Positions 30,121 to 41,159 of a stretch of 64,000 nt of DNA are shown one piece after another. A program made the position numbers and the translations under genes. The notes beneath the pieces were generated by a model. It worked only from the letters and a program-made list of their open reading frames with translations, did no database searches and had not been told where the DNA came from. The stretch spans positions 2,914,001 to 2,978,000 of the forward strand of contig CAMGYJ010000011.1 of the NCBI GenBank assembly GCA_946122785.1, in the 5' to 3' direction. Each line of letters begins with the position of its first letter. Within the stretch, counting starts at the first letter, position 1. Source of the DNA: Linum tenue (Eukaryota > Streptophyta > Magnoliopsida > Malpighiales > Linaceae).

Positions 30121-31643
30121 CTATAAACCTTACCGCAACTATGTCCAAGTTTTGTCTACTTCGCAGGTCACTCCTCCTGTCGAGCCCAGGTCGGTCAAGG
30201 AACCTCTTCGATATGTGGAATGGAACGATGCTTTACGGGCTGAGTTTGACGCTTTACGTGCCAACCACACCTGGGATCTTGTTCCCCGACTTGCTCACTA
30301 CAACATCATTGGCAATCGGTGGATGTATCGCATCAAACATCGTCCGGATGGAAGCATTGAACGCTTCAAAACTCATCTCATCACCAAGGGATTTCACCAG
30401 CGGCCTGGAGTTGACTTCCACAAGACCTTCAGCCCTGTTCTCAAGCCTTTCATAGTTCGCACAGTCTTCACCATTGCCCTCTCACATAACTGGCCGATCC
30501 ATCAATTCGATGTCAACAACGCATTTCTTCAGGGTCCACTTCAGGAAGAGGTCTACATGGCTCAACCTCCTGGATTTCGAGATCCCCAGTTCCCTCATCA
30601 TGTGTGTCGACTATGCAAGGTTATCTACGGGCTTCGCCAAGCCCCTCGAGCATGGTATGATGATTTGAGCTCGTTCCTTGTACAATGTGGGTTTACTAAG
30701 ACTCACACTGTTGCGTCGCTGTTTGTCTATCATCACCATGGAGTTCTCGCCTACTTCCTCATGTATGTGGACGATTTTCTACTCATCGGAAACAACTCCA
30801 AGTTTCTCCATACGTTCCAGGAACAACTGACCACACCAATTGCTCTCCATCGCCTGGGCCAAGTGAACTATTTCCTGGGAATTGAAGTCATTCCTACTCC
30901 TACTGGTTTCACATTATCTCGGCACAAGTACATCTAGGATATACTTACTCGGATTCAAATGTAGGATGTGAAACCCGCCACCACCCCCTAGCTTCCACGG
31001 CTCGTCTCCTTCTTAGTGACGACACTACTCCTGCTGATGGCACACTATATCGCCAAGCTCTTGGTGCACTCCAGTATCTGGTCACTACTCGCTCGGACAT
31101 CGCATTTACTGTCAACAAATTGTCTCACTACATGCACGCGCGACCTCCCTTCACTGACAGCATGTTAAGTGCCTCCTCCGCTACCTAGCTGGCACTAGCT
31201 CCCTCGGCCTTGACATTCGCAGCCAGTCCGCTCAATTTAGTCTCCGCTTATTTTTTTTACTCCGACTGGGTTTGTGATCCGGATGATTGCACCACACGTC
31301 TGGTTTTCTTCTCTATCTTGGTGATACCTTAATTTCGTGGAAATCCAAGAAACAAAAGACGGTGGCTCCTTCCAGTAGTGAAGTAGAGTATAGGGCCATC
31401 GCTCTCGCCACTTATGAGGTCCACTGGGTCTGCAACCTTGTCTCTGAGCTGCGCTAACCACTTCCGCATGCCCCTGTTCTCTTCTCTGACAACATGGGAT
31501 CGGTCAACTTCAGCTTCAACTCTGTGTTTCACTCGTGAATGAAGCATCTTGCGTCGTTGAATTACCACTTCGTCCGTCAGCTTGTCCAAGCCAAGCAACT
31601 CAGCGCCCGTCATGTGCCTACAACTTCTCATCTTGCGGGGGCG
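30121..31643 (+). pseudogene. Copia reverse transcriptase and RNase H fragment
   Basis: The plus-strand frame is open from about 30121 to 30937. It carries copia RT motifs WMYRIKHRPDGSIERF, IHQFDVNNAFLQGPLQEEVY, RLCKVIYGLRQAPRAWYDDL and the catalytic MYVDDFLL. After a TAG at 30935-30937 the remainder (linker and RNase H) continues in changing frames, with ALGALQYLVTTRSDIAFTVN and SSSEVEYRAIALATYEVHW-like residues. It ends near the polypurine tract TTGCGGGGGCG. An ATG at 30107 lies in the neighbouring hAT-like end and is not its start. The 5' half of the element is missing. It is unrelated in orientation and sequence to E and J. Confidence 0.85.
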
Positions 31644-31786
31644 TATTAGGATAAGTCTTTATCCTAGTTCTAGTAGGATTGTAATTAGTCTTTACCTTTC
31701 CTTGTATGTATTGTATTCCTGTAACCTTGGCTATAAATAGCCCTCTTCTATGTTAATACAAACACACAAAATTCATAATCCTTACA
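31644..31786 (+). repeat. Short 3' LTR of the copia fragment
   Basis: About 143 bp follow the tract TTGCGGGGGCG. It starts TATTAGGATAAG (TG changed to TA), contains CTATAAATAG (TATA-like) and ends near CTTACA. No second LTR is present. Confidence 0.6.
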
Positions 31787-32397
31787 CTATCCACCTCGTG
31801 GACCACTCTTGTCAGAAAAACCACGTAAAATTCAATATTCATATTCCAGTCGCGATTTCCGCGTTTTATTATCAGTACCATCGGAATTTAGAATGCTCGG
31901 TAGACCCCACCGAGCACTGTGACTACTGACTAGGGGTTGGCAACTGGTTTGGTAAACCCAAACTAAATCAAACCGAAATCGAATTTACCCGAACCAAAAC
32001 CGAAATAATGCTATTCGGTTTAGAATTCGGAAAGGAAATATAGATATTTCGGAAACCAAAGTTCTTTCAACCGAACCAAATTTCCGAATTTCCGACCAAA
32101 AAAACGAATTACTATAATTGCAAGCTCCAAATGGTGGGCTTTTATGTTTGTAGTTGTTTTGAGACTTAAATATTTGAAACATGTTCGTATTTTATGACTT
32201 ATGTGTTGAAATATTTGATTTTTATCATTGATGATGCATATAATTGCATATTTATTGTTTACATTAGGGGTGAAAAATAATTTAAAAGGGAGAAGATACA
32301 AAGTAGCCTCACAAATTCGGTTTTGTGTAAAATTCTTAACCAAACCGAACTATAATTCGATTTAGACCGACCGAACCGAATTATATTTCGATTCAAA

Positions 32398-33222
32398 TTT
32401 GCCTGTTGGTTGGGTTTCTTCTGGTCCTTGTAGGTTGATTTGGAAGCCGAACCCCACTTCGTGTTTCACTGTTCGATCTCTATACAAATGCATCAGGGAT
32501 GAGAAGTTCCCTGGCATCCACGAGTTCCCGAGTAGGGCTGTGTGGCGGTCGCAGGCCCCCTCTAAAGTCAGTTGCTTTGTCTGGCTTCTGTACCACAAAC
32601 GGGTGCTCACTCAGGATAATCTTCGACGGCGCAACTGGAATATTGTTAGTAGATGTACCCTCTGCGAGGCGGACGAGGAAACTAGTTGTCACTTGTTCTT
32701 TGCGTGCAGCTACAGCAGGAACATTTGGAACAAATTCATGCAAGTGCTGAGATGTGTTGGACCACATTTTGACGATATGAAATTGATTCTCAGGAGTTGG
32801 CCTACGGATGAGCCTTCTACTTGGGTCTTCAAGGCTCTCTTCCTTCACGCTTACACTTGGGAGATTTGGAAGGAGAGGAATGCAAGATCCTTTAATGACA
32901 CCAAGTTGAATTGGGCATGAGGTGGGTTATTGTTGCAGGGGTGGTGAGCCGTCAAAATGGCAATGAATGGATTAGATTAGTTAAACAAGCTTGCTCTTCT
33001 CAGCAGTGATTCGGGAGTGGTTGTGCTGGCTTGCGACCCTGCTTGTTGTGCTGGTTTTCCAGTTTGTTTATTGTTGTGCTATTTTTCAAGCAGGGGTGGC
33101 TCGGCCCATCTAGCTGTTTTTTCTGTTTTTGTGTTTTTCTGGTTGGCTGTCAGTTCAGCACTTTTGAACTGCAGCACCTGTTTTCCTGTTTTGTTGTTGT
33201 TCCAGTCACCTTCATAAAAAAA
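32398..33222 (+). mobile_element. 5'-truncated LINE ending in poly(A)
   Basis: The fragment contains a LINE-type zinc-binding domain frame and about 300 bp of 3' untranslated sequence ending CATAAAAAAAA. Similar flanks (TTTCGATTCAAATT before, AATTCGATTCGAATT after) may be a degenerate target duplication, though the surrounding hAT element is itself rich in this motif. Confidence 0.65.
32399..32920 (+). pseudogene. LINE reverse-transcriptase zinc-binding (zf-RVT) domain
   Basis: About 173 residues are open without stop. The landmarks are those of the zf-RVT module at the C-terminus of plant LINE polymerases: VWRSQAPSKVSCFVWLLYHK, then RRNWNIVSRCTLCEADEETS, then CHLFFACSYSRNIW. Cysteines in RCTLC and the HLFF...C spacing fit the zinc site. 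Upstream endonuclease and RT domains are absent, consistent with 5' truncation during target-primed insertion. The TTG or ATG at the left edge is not a true start. Confidence 0.8.
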
Positions 33223-33334
33223 ATTTAATTCGATTCGAATTCGATTTGAAGTTTGGTGGAATTTGGGGACCCGATATTCATCATTTTGTTTCGGTCAAAA
33301 CCGAACCGACCGAATGCCAACCCCTACCACTGAC

Positions 33335-33416
33335 CACGAGACCATTTTGTGGCATTCCAAACGTGGGGAATTTGTCAGACCGCATATATGCTTGTTTCTT
33401 CGTCGGCCCAGCTACC
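33335..33416. repeat. Left part of a segment paralogous to 56511-56580
   Basis: GGCATTCCAAACGTGGGGA through CCGCATAT and TGCTTGTTTC matches 56514-56580. The paralogy is interrupted after 33416 and resumes at about 40376, showing that some 7 kb was inserted. Confidence 0.65.
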
Positions 33417-33650
33417 CGACACGACTAACCCGCCCGATCAACCAGACCCACAACCCAAATTAATTAAAAGTCAACGACCCGTAACCCGCCCGACTCGCAA
33501 CCGATTGACCCGCAACCAGACTAACCAGCAACCCGACTGACCTAAACCCGATTGACCCCCAATCTGATTAAACCCGCAAACCGAATAACCCGAACTCAAT
33601 TGACCCAAACCCGACTAACCCGCAACCCGACCGACTCAACCCGAACTTCA
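33417..33650. repeat. Degenerate ACCCGAC array
   Basis: About 20 irregular units such as AACCCGACTAACCCGCAACC, roughly 10 bp each, with no coding potential. A second array of the same type and orientation lies at 40180-40375. Confidence 0.7.
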
Positions 33651-34175
33651 CCTAATCCACTTGAATAATTATTATATTATATAATACAGAGTTTTTCAAA
33701 ATAAAGTTTTTCATTCTAAACTTAGGTAAAATTATTTCTTCATTTCGTATAGAAAATTTAAAATATGAAACTCACTTGATATTGTATATTTTAAGAAAAT
33801 TACAAAAATTAAAATATGAAGGTCACTTGAACAATAAGTTTTTTAACAAATTAAAAAAATTAAATATAAAATATAAAATCAGCATAATGTGAATATCAAT
33901 AATTAGTATGAGATCATGGAAAATATTAATATAATATATAAATTAAAATTTTAGTTAATTTAACTATTCAATAAAGTTATTAATTAAATATAAATAAAGT
34001 AAAGCAATGTATTTGATAATTTGATTCTTTTAAAAGAATAGGAAAATTTTGGTGTATTCAACTTTTTGGGAAGAGAAAGAAGAGGGAAATTAGGTTCTTT
34101 GAATTTTTAGAAAAGAAAAAAGGGGATTTTTGGTGGTTTTGATTTGTGGGAAGTGAAGAAGTGGGAAAGTTTGTT
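33651..34175. other. AT-rich noncoding and purine-rich degenerate repeats
   Basis: Nothing coding is seen. From about 34030 there are imperfect repeats of AAGAGGGAAATT(A/T)GGTTCTT that reappear at 37140-37380, on the other side of MULE P. Confidence 0.5.
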
Positions 34176-34673
34176 TTTTTATTAGGCTTAATATATTTGT
34201 ATAGTCATAACTATTCACATTTTGACAATACTAGTAGCTTTTTGAAAAATACACAGATGTAGCCACACTTTTAAAGCTAGTTTGACAAAATTAGCCATTT
34301 CCGTTAAAAACTTTAACACCGTTAATAACCCTGCCAATAAACTAGACGTTTATGCTGATGTGGATGCCACCTCACCTTACACGTCAGCTACTAACTAGAC
34401 AAATCCATGCCACTAGGATACCACGACATATTTTAATTAAAAAATCAAAAAACAAATTCTCCAGCCACCTCTGAAATCCACAATTCTCATCTACGGTCCA
34501 GAGATTCTGATAGATCTCTATCACCCTCACCGCCTCCGAAAAAAAACCCCATCTCTTTCTCTTCCACCACTGTTGCCGCTTTAACCTCTCTTTTCCTTAA
34601 TTAGTTTTTCCGATATGCTTCTACCATTGTTGCTCCTTTTGGATCTCTTAACTATCAAGCAAGAGGACAACGA

Positions 34674-34980
34674 TTGAAGGCAAATCAAGGCACCCTGTCT
34701 CTCAGGACGGCGAACGAGCTTCTAAATCAAGTGAGACAGAATCCTTCGTCGATGGCCCACAGATCTCCACGTCTCGCTCATTTCTTTACCAACATATTGG
34801 AGGGGCGTTTGTCTTGCAGTAGCCCTCAGATCCCCAACTTCTTCCATGTCCTCTTCTCCAGTGTCGTCACCGAATTTTCCTTCTCGCATAAGTCCCCCAC
34901 TTCAACTACCATAGCCGCTGCTACACCACCAGCGTCGCCGCTCGCATTCTCTGCCACCTCTGTCGCATCTGATGCCATAA
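34674..34980 (+). pseudogene. Coding-like fragment captured in MULE P
   Basis: About 100 residues are open on the plus strand, including LAHFFTNILEGRLSCSSPQI and a Ser/Thr/Ala-rich C-terminal part, up to the solo LTR insertion. After the LTR the sequence resumes (36390 on) with CCGCCACCGCTGG and CT-rich coding-like text to about 36780. I do not recognise the protein, and the ATG status of the start is uncertain. A host exon captured by the MULE is the simplest explanation, but chance openness is possible. Confidence 0.35.
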
Positions 34981-34985
34981 CCACA

Positions 34986-36384
34986 TGATAACACGGAATT
35001 TGCACATGTTTTATCCCTCATTTCTTGATTTTTTAGCTTGGTATTTATCATAATTTGGCCTATTTTATGCTAGGTTGTGTTCCTTTGTCACATTTCAGGT
35101 CCTAGCACGTAAAGTGAAGCATAGGCACAAGTTTCATGTCAACCGGAGATCAATTGGCGACTCGGGGGAAGAAACTCGGGTATGACCCAAAGAAGAATTG
35201 ATTTCTACCTCATTTAATGGATAAAGAATCATGTAATCTAGGCATTTAAAGAAAAAGGACGAGAATACGAGCGTCTGGGATCAAATGGCGACTGATTCGT
35301 AGTTCGGATGAGGGAGATATGACGGAAAGACAGCAGCCTCTCCAGAGTTACGCGCTGGCCCTAAAAGTTACGACCATGACCGTAACTTGCCCATTTTTTG
35401 CCGCAACTTGGGGCCAAGGGAGGCAGAATCATTACAGAAGTTACGGGCTGAACCCCAAAGGTTACGGCCGTAACTTGGCTTCTAAGAGCTATATAAATGC
35501 GTTTTTGCGGATTTTGAAGAGGGAGAGCTAAGTTTTGGATCCCAAACACCCAAGGGACGAACCCTAGAGAGAGAGCACCTTGGGAACATTCTTGGAGTTA
35601 TTTTGGAGGATTTCTTCACCATTGGATCTCGGGAAACAAGCTTGGAGATGGAGATTGAAGATCTACATCAGATTTCTGCATTCTCTCTCTTCTCTATGGA
35701 GTAGCTTCCCTTCACTTAAGTTTTGAGGAACCCTAGCTATGTTTGTTTGATTGGATGATTGTATGAGTACTCTTCTTACTTGATAGTCTTGAGTTCATAT
35801 TCAATCTATGCATGTTTTCATGATTCAATTATGCTTTAGTCGAGATTATTGATTCTGCTTTGATATTATGAGAGCGAATAACTGGTTAGGTCAATAGAGC
35901 ACCATAGATTGATAGTATTGGAACGACTGCTTTAGTCGAGGGTTGATTCACTGCTTTGTATCGATTGAGAACTTCATTCGATAGAGGGAATCTAGTTTTT
36001 CTATAGAAAGATACGTCCCTCTAGGCAATTGACTCAAGAGGGCCTTGTTCCTTTAGTCGAGACTCAAGGTCTAGTTAAGGATTCTCCGCATTGTGAATGA
36101 AAGTGAAACAAGTTAGATATCATCAATCATTAATCTGGCTAGTGGCTAGGGGGAATCATACCTAAGTGAGTTCCCAATTTGTAATTAGATTAACTTTAAC
36201 CGTAGTTTGCTAGAGTAGTTTTAGTTGTTCTATCTTAATCTGGTTTGCTAGATAATGAACTGAAACTGAGTAATAGTAACTCTAGAGACTCGTGGATTCA
36301 ATATTTATTACTTGAGCCACTATACCGCAGTCCCTTTCATTGGTTACACTTGGACTTTGTTAGGAGTTGTGCCATAGCGAGTCA
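34986..36384 (+). repeat. Solo LTR, Athila-like type 3
   Basis: This 1399-bp LTR runs TGATAACAC to GCGAGTCA and is flanked by CCACA on both sides (34981-34985, 36385-36389). It shares layout and scattered blocks with types 1 and 2: a TTTCACGCTAGG-like block, TATTTCAGGTCC, CTCTATGGAGTAG, and a GTCGAG-rich 3' half. Its palindrome cassette differs. It arose by recombination between the two LTRs of a full element. Confidence 0.92.
35365..35497 (+). promoter_or_regulatory. Type 3 palindrome cassette and TATA box
   Basis: The arms AAGTTACG / CGTAACTT (35365-35388) and the perfect palindrome GTTACGGCCGTAAC (35461-35474) are followed 15 bp later by a clear TATA box, TATATAAA (35490-35497). This LTR best shows that the palindrome array lies just upstream of TATA. 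Confidence 0.65.
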
Positions 36385-37139
36385 CCACACTTACCGCCAT
36401 TTTCATTCAATGATTCCGCCACCGCTGGTGAGTGCAAATAGAGCTAAGTCGGCTTTGGAGGCGGAATCCTCCATTCTCTCTCACTGCCATTGGCGAAAAA
36501 TCCCCTCTATGCTCAAGAACCTTAATTTCTGAGAGAGATTCCTCTCTTACGATTCCGATGTTGGTCTTCCTTCCTTCCCCAAACTCACTATCTCTCTATT
36601 ATTCACTTGTAGCCTAGAATCGAAGATTATGTTCTTCCCCATGGTTGGATCGATGACGAAGCCCAGGAACTTTTGATCTCGCTGCTACTCGTGCGAAGGA
36701 GAACCAAATTCTTCTTCAACCTCGTCCATAAAGCTAGTAAGCATGCCTAGATCGATGATTCTATGGCATCCACTTGGGGATTAAATAGAGAAATAAGAGG
36801 GAGGATGAAATAAAGGAGGTGGAGTGAGTGGCGGCAAAGCTTGGGTATGGAGGTGGAGGTGCCAAGCTTTGTGAAAAGAGGGAAAGATGATTCCTTATTT
36901 TGCTTTATTTTATTTATTTTTTGTTTATTTAGTTAATTATAATAATAAAAATCCACATGGCAAAGTTTTTTTACAAAAAGTTGTCACGTCATAAAAAATC
37001 GTTAGTCCAATCGGCGTCTATCTCAATGTCGTTAAAGTTATAAACGGAATGGCTATTTTAGTGTATTTTTCAAAAAATGACTATTACTGTCAAAATGTGG
37101 ATAGTTATGGCTATGGAAATGTATTAACCCTTTTGATTA

Positions 37140-38186
37140 TGAAAGAGAAATAAGAAGGGAAATTTTGAGTTTTCAACTTTTTGTGAAAGGAAGGAAGGAA
37201 GAGGGAAATTTGGTTCTTCAAATGGAAGAGAAAGAGGAGGGGACTTTCAAATTTGGTTCTATCAATTTTATGTAAGAGAAAGAACAGAGAAAATTGAATG
37301 TTTCTAATTTATGGAAAGAGAAAGAAGGAGGATAATTCTAGTGTTTTAATTTTTTGCGAAAAAAGAAGAAAACAAATTTGGTGTTGACATCAATAATTTA
37401 TTTTAGAAAAATTCACTTAATTTGTCTACTTGTTTTCTATGCTTCTACATTTATTGCAATTTCAACAATGCATGATCGTTATTTTACAACACTTACTAAA
37501 ATTTTTGCACATTTAAGTTGTGTTCAAGTTGAACTTTCATTTCTAAATGGGTGTTAAACTTGTCCGGTTAAGTCTTACGATTGCAATAACTCAGTACAGT
37601 TGCGGATTTGAAAATTTTGGTTAATCGGGTTGCGGGTCACTTTCGAATGGAAAATGAGAGGGAGGTATGAATGGGAACTTTGGAATGGAAAATTTATGGG
37701 CAGGTGAATATGAGCCAACAATTATACTAAACTTGATAAGTGATTTTTGATGGTTCGTTGTTTAGGATATAAAGTATATGGTTAGGGTATAGGGTATAAG
37801 GTACAGATGGTTTAGGGTGTATATGGTTAGAGTATAAGGTATTGATGGTTTTGACGGTTCTAATTTTTTTATTAACATATGTTCACTTGAAGTCATTTAA
37901 AATATTTAACGACAGGAGATCCCTTTATAATTTATGTTTATGGTACGTGGTTAGGGTATATGGTGTAGAGTATAGGATATATGGTTAGGGTATATCAACT
38001 ATCACTTATTTATCTATGTTTCGAAAATCAAAGTACGAATTTCACTTTAAATTAACTATACTAGCAAAATCACAACTCATAGGGATATATGGTTAGGGTA
38101 TATGGTATGTTGTTAGTGTATAATATATTTATGGTTTAGGGTAGACGATCAACAACATATATTAACTTAATATTGTCGATTGAGAG
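37140..38186. other. Noncoding, GGTTAGGGTATA-rich repeats
   Basis: There is no gene. From 37740 to 38140 degenerate GGTTAGGGTATATGG units recur irregularly. They are not the plant telomere repeat, which is TTTAGGG in exact tandem. The start (37140-37380) repeats the purine-rich units seen left of MULE P. Confidence 0.5.
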
Positions 38187-38189
38187 TAA

Positions 38190-38523
38190 GGGGTCGTTTG
38201 GAAGTTGTGATTCTTCAAATTGATATCTTGAGTCAATTAGTGTATTATCATTTGATGTATTGAATCAATTGATGTATTAGACAAATATCTTGTTTGGAGG
38301 TTTTGTTTTTGTTGTAAAGCCACAAAAGGTAACATTGAGTGATTGAGAAGAATCTTAACAAAAAGTAGAGATTGATAATCCCTCAATTTTGAGTAATTTG
38401 GTGGAGCCTCCAAAAAGTTATGCATGTATTATATTTCAATATAAGACAAATAAATGACTTAATCTCACAAATACATGAATTGGCACAATACACCATTTGA
38501 AATCACAACTTTCAAACAACCCC
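38190..38523. mobile_element. Tourist-like MITE, copy 2
   Basis: The element is 334 bp with ends GGGGTCGTTTGG and CAAACAACCCC and a TAA duplication (38187-38189, 38524-38526). The interior is clearly related to the copy at 17324-17653, for example TTCAAATTGAT and CAATTAGTGTATTATCATTT. Confidence 0.85.
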
Positions 38524-38671
38524 TAAGGCTAAGTGTATAGGATATATGTTATTGAATAAGTTATGATTGAAGTCACAACAATTTTATTAAATTTGATAGT
38601 TAATCTTTAATGGTTCAATTATTAGGGTAATTCGAACAATTTTACAAATAACTCGTTTGGCAACAGTTTAC

Positions 38672-39782
38672 TGAGGGGTCGTTTGGATGGATCATTTCAA
38701 TGAGTTATTTGGGTCCAAATAACTCATTGTGAATTATTTGGGCCAAAATAATCCGTTTGGCAACTATTTTTTCCGTCGCGTTATTTGAGCCCGCGTTATT
38801 TGAGAATAACGCGAAAACGCGTTAAAACAAATAACTGCTTGGTAGGAGTTATTCTGAAATAACGCAGCTTTCGCCTCTTTTTTGCCCCTTTCTGCCCCTT
38901 TCCTATCTCCTCTCTCCTTCCTTCTTTCTCTTTGCTACGATTTCATTGATTATTCTGTCCAAAGCCAAAATCGATTGATGCAAAATAGATTCTTCTACTA
39001 CTTTTGGGTTCCTCTTTGCATGGAGATCAGATTGAGTAGGGTGAAGCCTAGGTTGTGGCGGCGAACAGAGGCGAGTTAGTAGGCGGCGACGATTGTAGAG
39101 CTTCTTCTGGTCGAGCTTTGGGGTCGTCTCTGCCGGCGGCGACGATTCCTTCTGTGCCGGCGGCGACGATTCCTTCTCTGCCAGCGGTGATGGTAGAGCT
39201 TCGTTGGACAGTTAGTCAAGAGACCGCTCAATTTGACAAGGAGAAGCTTCTTGGGTTCTTCTTCGCTGGCTGGATGCTGAAAGACGATGAAGACAAGGAG
39301 AAGCTCTAGCGGTTTGGAAAGAGGCTCAATTAGATAGGGAGAAGCTCCAGCAGGGACAGAATGGTGGAAGTTTGGAGAAATTCAGGCGAAATCTGCTTAT
39401 ATGCTGCTGATTTCTTACAGCATTATTTGCTTACATGCTGATGGCTTTTGTTTGTTATTTTGGTTGTAATTATTAATAAATAAACTCTCAATTATATATA
39501 ACAGAAGGGGTTCCATTATAAACCCCAATTAGGAAACAAAATATACTATCAGCTACACAAGACCACTCTAACCAGCTACAATTAGGAGTTACAAATAGAA
39601 GGGCATAATGGTATTTCCCAACTTTTTGTTACAAATACCACATAACAAATAACTCATCTATTTTAGACATCCAAACAAGATAATTGATTCTTTAATTTTC
39701 TCAAATACCATACAACCTAAAAATGAGTTCTTTCAACCTACAAATACCTCATAACCAAAAAACTCATCCAAACGACCCCTCA
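38672..39782. mobile_element. Larger inverted-repeat element Q
   Basis: Perfect 18-bp ends (TGAGGGGTCGTTTGGATG and its complement at 39765-39782) enclose 1.1 kb. A central stretch (38880-39310) has gene-like composition, with a short open frame at 39055-39309 (LPAATIPSVPAATIPSLPAV), possibly captured. No clear target duplication was found, so the superfamily is uncertain. Confidence 0.6.
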
Positions 39783-40820
39783 AGTTATTAGGGCAATGAG
39801 TTATTTCGAAATAACTTCTTTTACCACTCTGCTTTTGCCAAATACCACATGCCAAATACCAGATTTGTATGGTTATACTAAACGAAATACTATAATCCAA
39901 TTACTATTGAAATAATATTAAAATACAATTTAAATAATTATTGGTGTCTTTTGGTTGCAAATGTTGATATAACCATTACTATTAGCTAGTGTACTTTACC
40001 AATTATGATTAATTATGTAACAAGTTTGCAAGTCATATAAATTGATTCAACATTTTGACTAGTTTTTTTAAAATTAAGTATATATACGAGGTAGAAAGAA
40101 ATTGGTTGAAAATTGAGAAAAATATTCTAAATTAGTGTAATAAAATGTGTAAGTTGGTAACGAGTAAGGAGTAAGTTACTCGATGCGCTGACCCAAACAA
40201 TCCGCAACCCGATCCGTCCGAAACCCGTCCGACCCAAAACTCGCTGAACCCATAACCCAATTTGCCCGCAACCCGATTGAAATCGAACCCGATGAACCCG
40301 CAACTCGACTAACCCACAACCTGTTTGAACCCGAACCCGATTGAACCGAGTCCGAACCCCCCGATTGACACCTATACTGAAGATGTCTATTGTTGGTTTG
40401 GCCAAAGCGCAATTTCATCCCCTTGTAATTTATCTTGATTTCATTAAAATAAAATTGTCATTTTATTTTTAAAATTTAATTTTTGTTCCGTAAGAGAAGA
40501 TATAATTAACGTTTTAGCGTTTTTTACTCAAATATCCAACTCAACAGATTCTCGGGAGTCAGGACTCACTTCATTCTGCTCTCTTCTGTCCCTGTTTGTC
40601 AGCTGAATGCCGATCCAAACGAGAGAGTGTTTTTTTTTTTAAGTTTGCGCACGCTGAACATATCTTCCCTTACGCTGTTAAATCATAAGAATTATTTATA
40701 TTGTGGGTTGTATAAATAACCGAAAGGATGATCTCTGGATCGAAGACTCTAATACAATGTTCATGACAAATCACCTGATCTCAATAATTTGAATAATTGA
40801 CAAAGATGTTTTATAAGTTT
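39783..40820. other. Noncoding; second ACCCGAC array
   Basis: AT-rich to 40180, then a degenerate array of AACCCGA(T/A) units to 40375 ending TTGACACCTATAC, a hAT-like terminus. From 40376 the sequence resumes the segment paralogous to 56580-56640 (GGCCAAAGCGCAAT). No gene is seen. Confidence 0.5.
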
Positions 40821-40879
40821 TTATCTCTTACTGCGGGATGAATGTTTGCCTCTAAATCTAATCCATGCATGCGATATTC

Positions 40880-41152
40880 GCGCCACTCGTCGACCCAATG
40901 AGACGAAAACTCTGACCACTGCTACTGCGGGATCATTTTGATGGACACCGCACCGGGACTACTACTGCGCAATGGGACTATATGTAACGTGGGGCGGCAT
41001 TCACCCGCAGGACCATTTTTCCGGCGTTCCAATCCAAACGTGGTCTATTGGTTTCGTGCCCTGTAGTTATCTTGCTTTATTTGAATTATTATATGTCTAA
41101 TTACTTGTTCCTTTACTTTAAAGCGAACAAGATGTTTTTTATTTTTCAAAAA
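40880..41152. repeat. Segmental duplication, copy 1 (empty site)
   Basis: This copy runs from the ATGAGACGAA region through CACCGCACCGGGACTA and ACGTGGGGCGGCATTCACCC to TTTTTCAAA. It matches copy 2 (41683-42335) but lacks its MITE: the site reads GGGACTATATG at 40975-40985. Confidence 0.8.
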
Positions 41153-41159
41153 ATAAAAA

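Larger units (their letters stand above)
31931..33326. mobile_element. hAT-like element with LINE insertion
   Basis: The terminal inverted repeat TAGGGGTTGGCA is perfect over 12 bp at both ends. The flanking 8-bp targets are CTACTGAC (31923-31930) and CCACTGAC (33327-33334), 7 of 8 identical. No hAT transposase is seen. The interior is rich in AACCGAA(A/C) repeats and hosts a LINE 3' fragment. Confidence 0.7.
34185..37130. mobile_element. Pack-MULE-like element P
   Basis: Terminal inverted repeats of about 100 bp share ATAGTCATAACTAT(T/C)CACATT and TTTGAAAAATACAC. The 9-bp flanks are TTTTTATTA (34176-34184) and TTTTGATTA (37131-37139), 8 of 9 identical. There is no transposase. The interior holds gene-like CT-rich leader and coding-like sequence (about 34480-36780) and a later solo LTR. 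Excluding the solo LTR it is about 1.5 kb. Confidence 0.75.

Noticed and set aside
31860..31925. GCTCGGT...ACCGAGC hairpin as a small RNA gene
   Set aside because: A single 7-bp stem in unannotated debris, with no second copy or conservation to support it.
33417..33650. ACCCGAC array as a CRISPR or regular minisatellite
   Set aside because: There are no constant repeats and spacers, the unit length drifts, and the genome is a plant.
37740..38140. GGTTAGGGTATA repeats as interstitial telomere DNA
   Set aside because: Units are irregular and never give consecutive TTTAGGG; they look like a degenerate AT-rich satellite.
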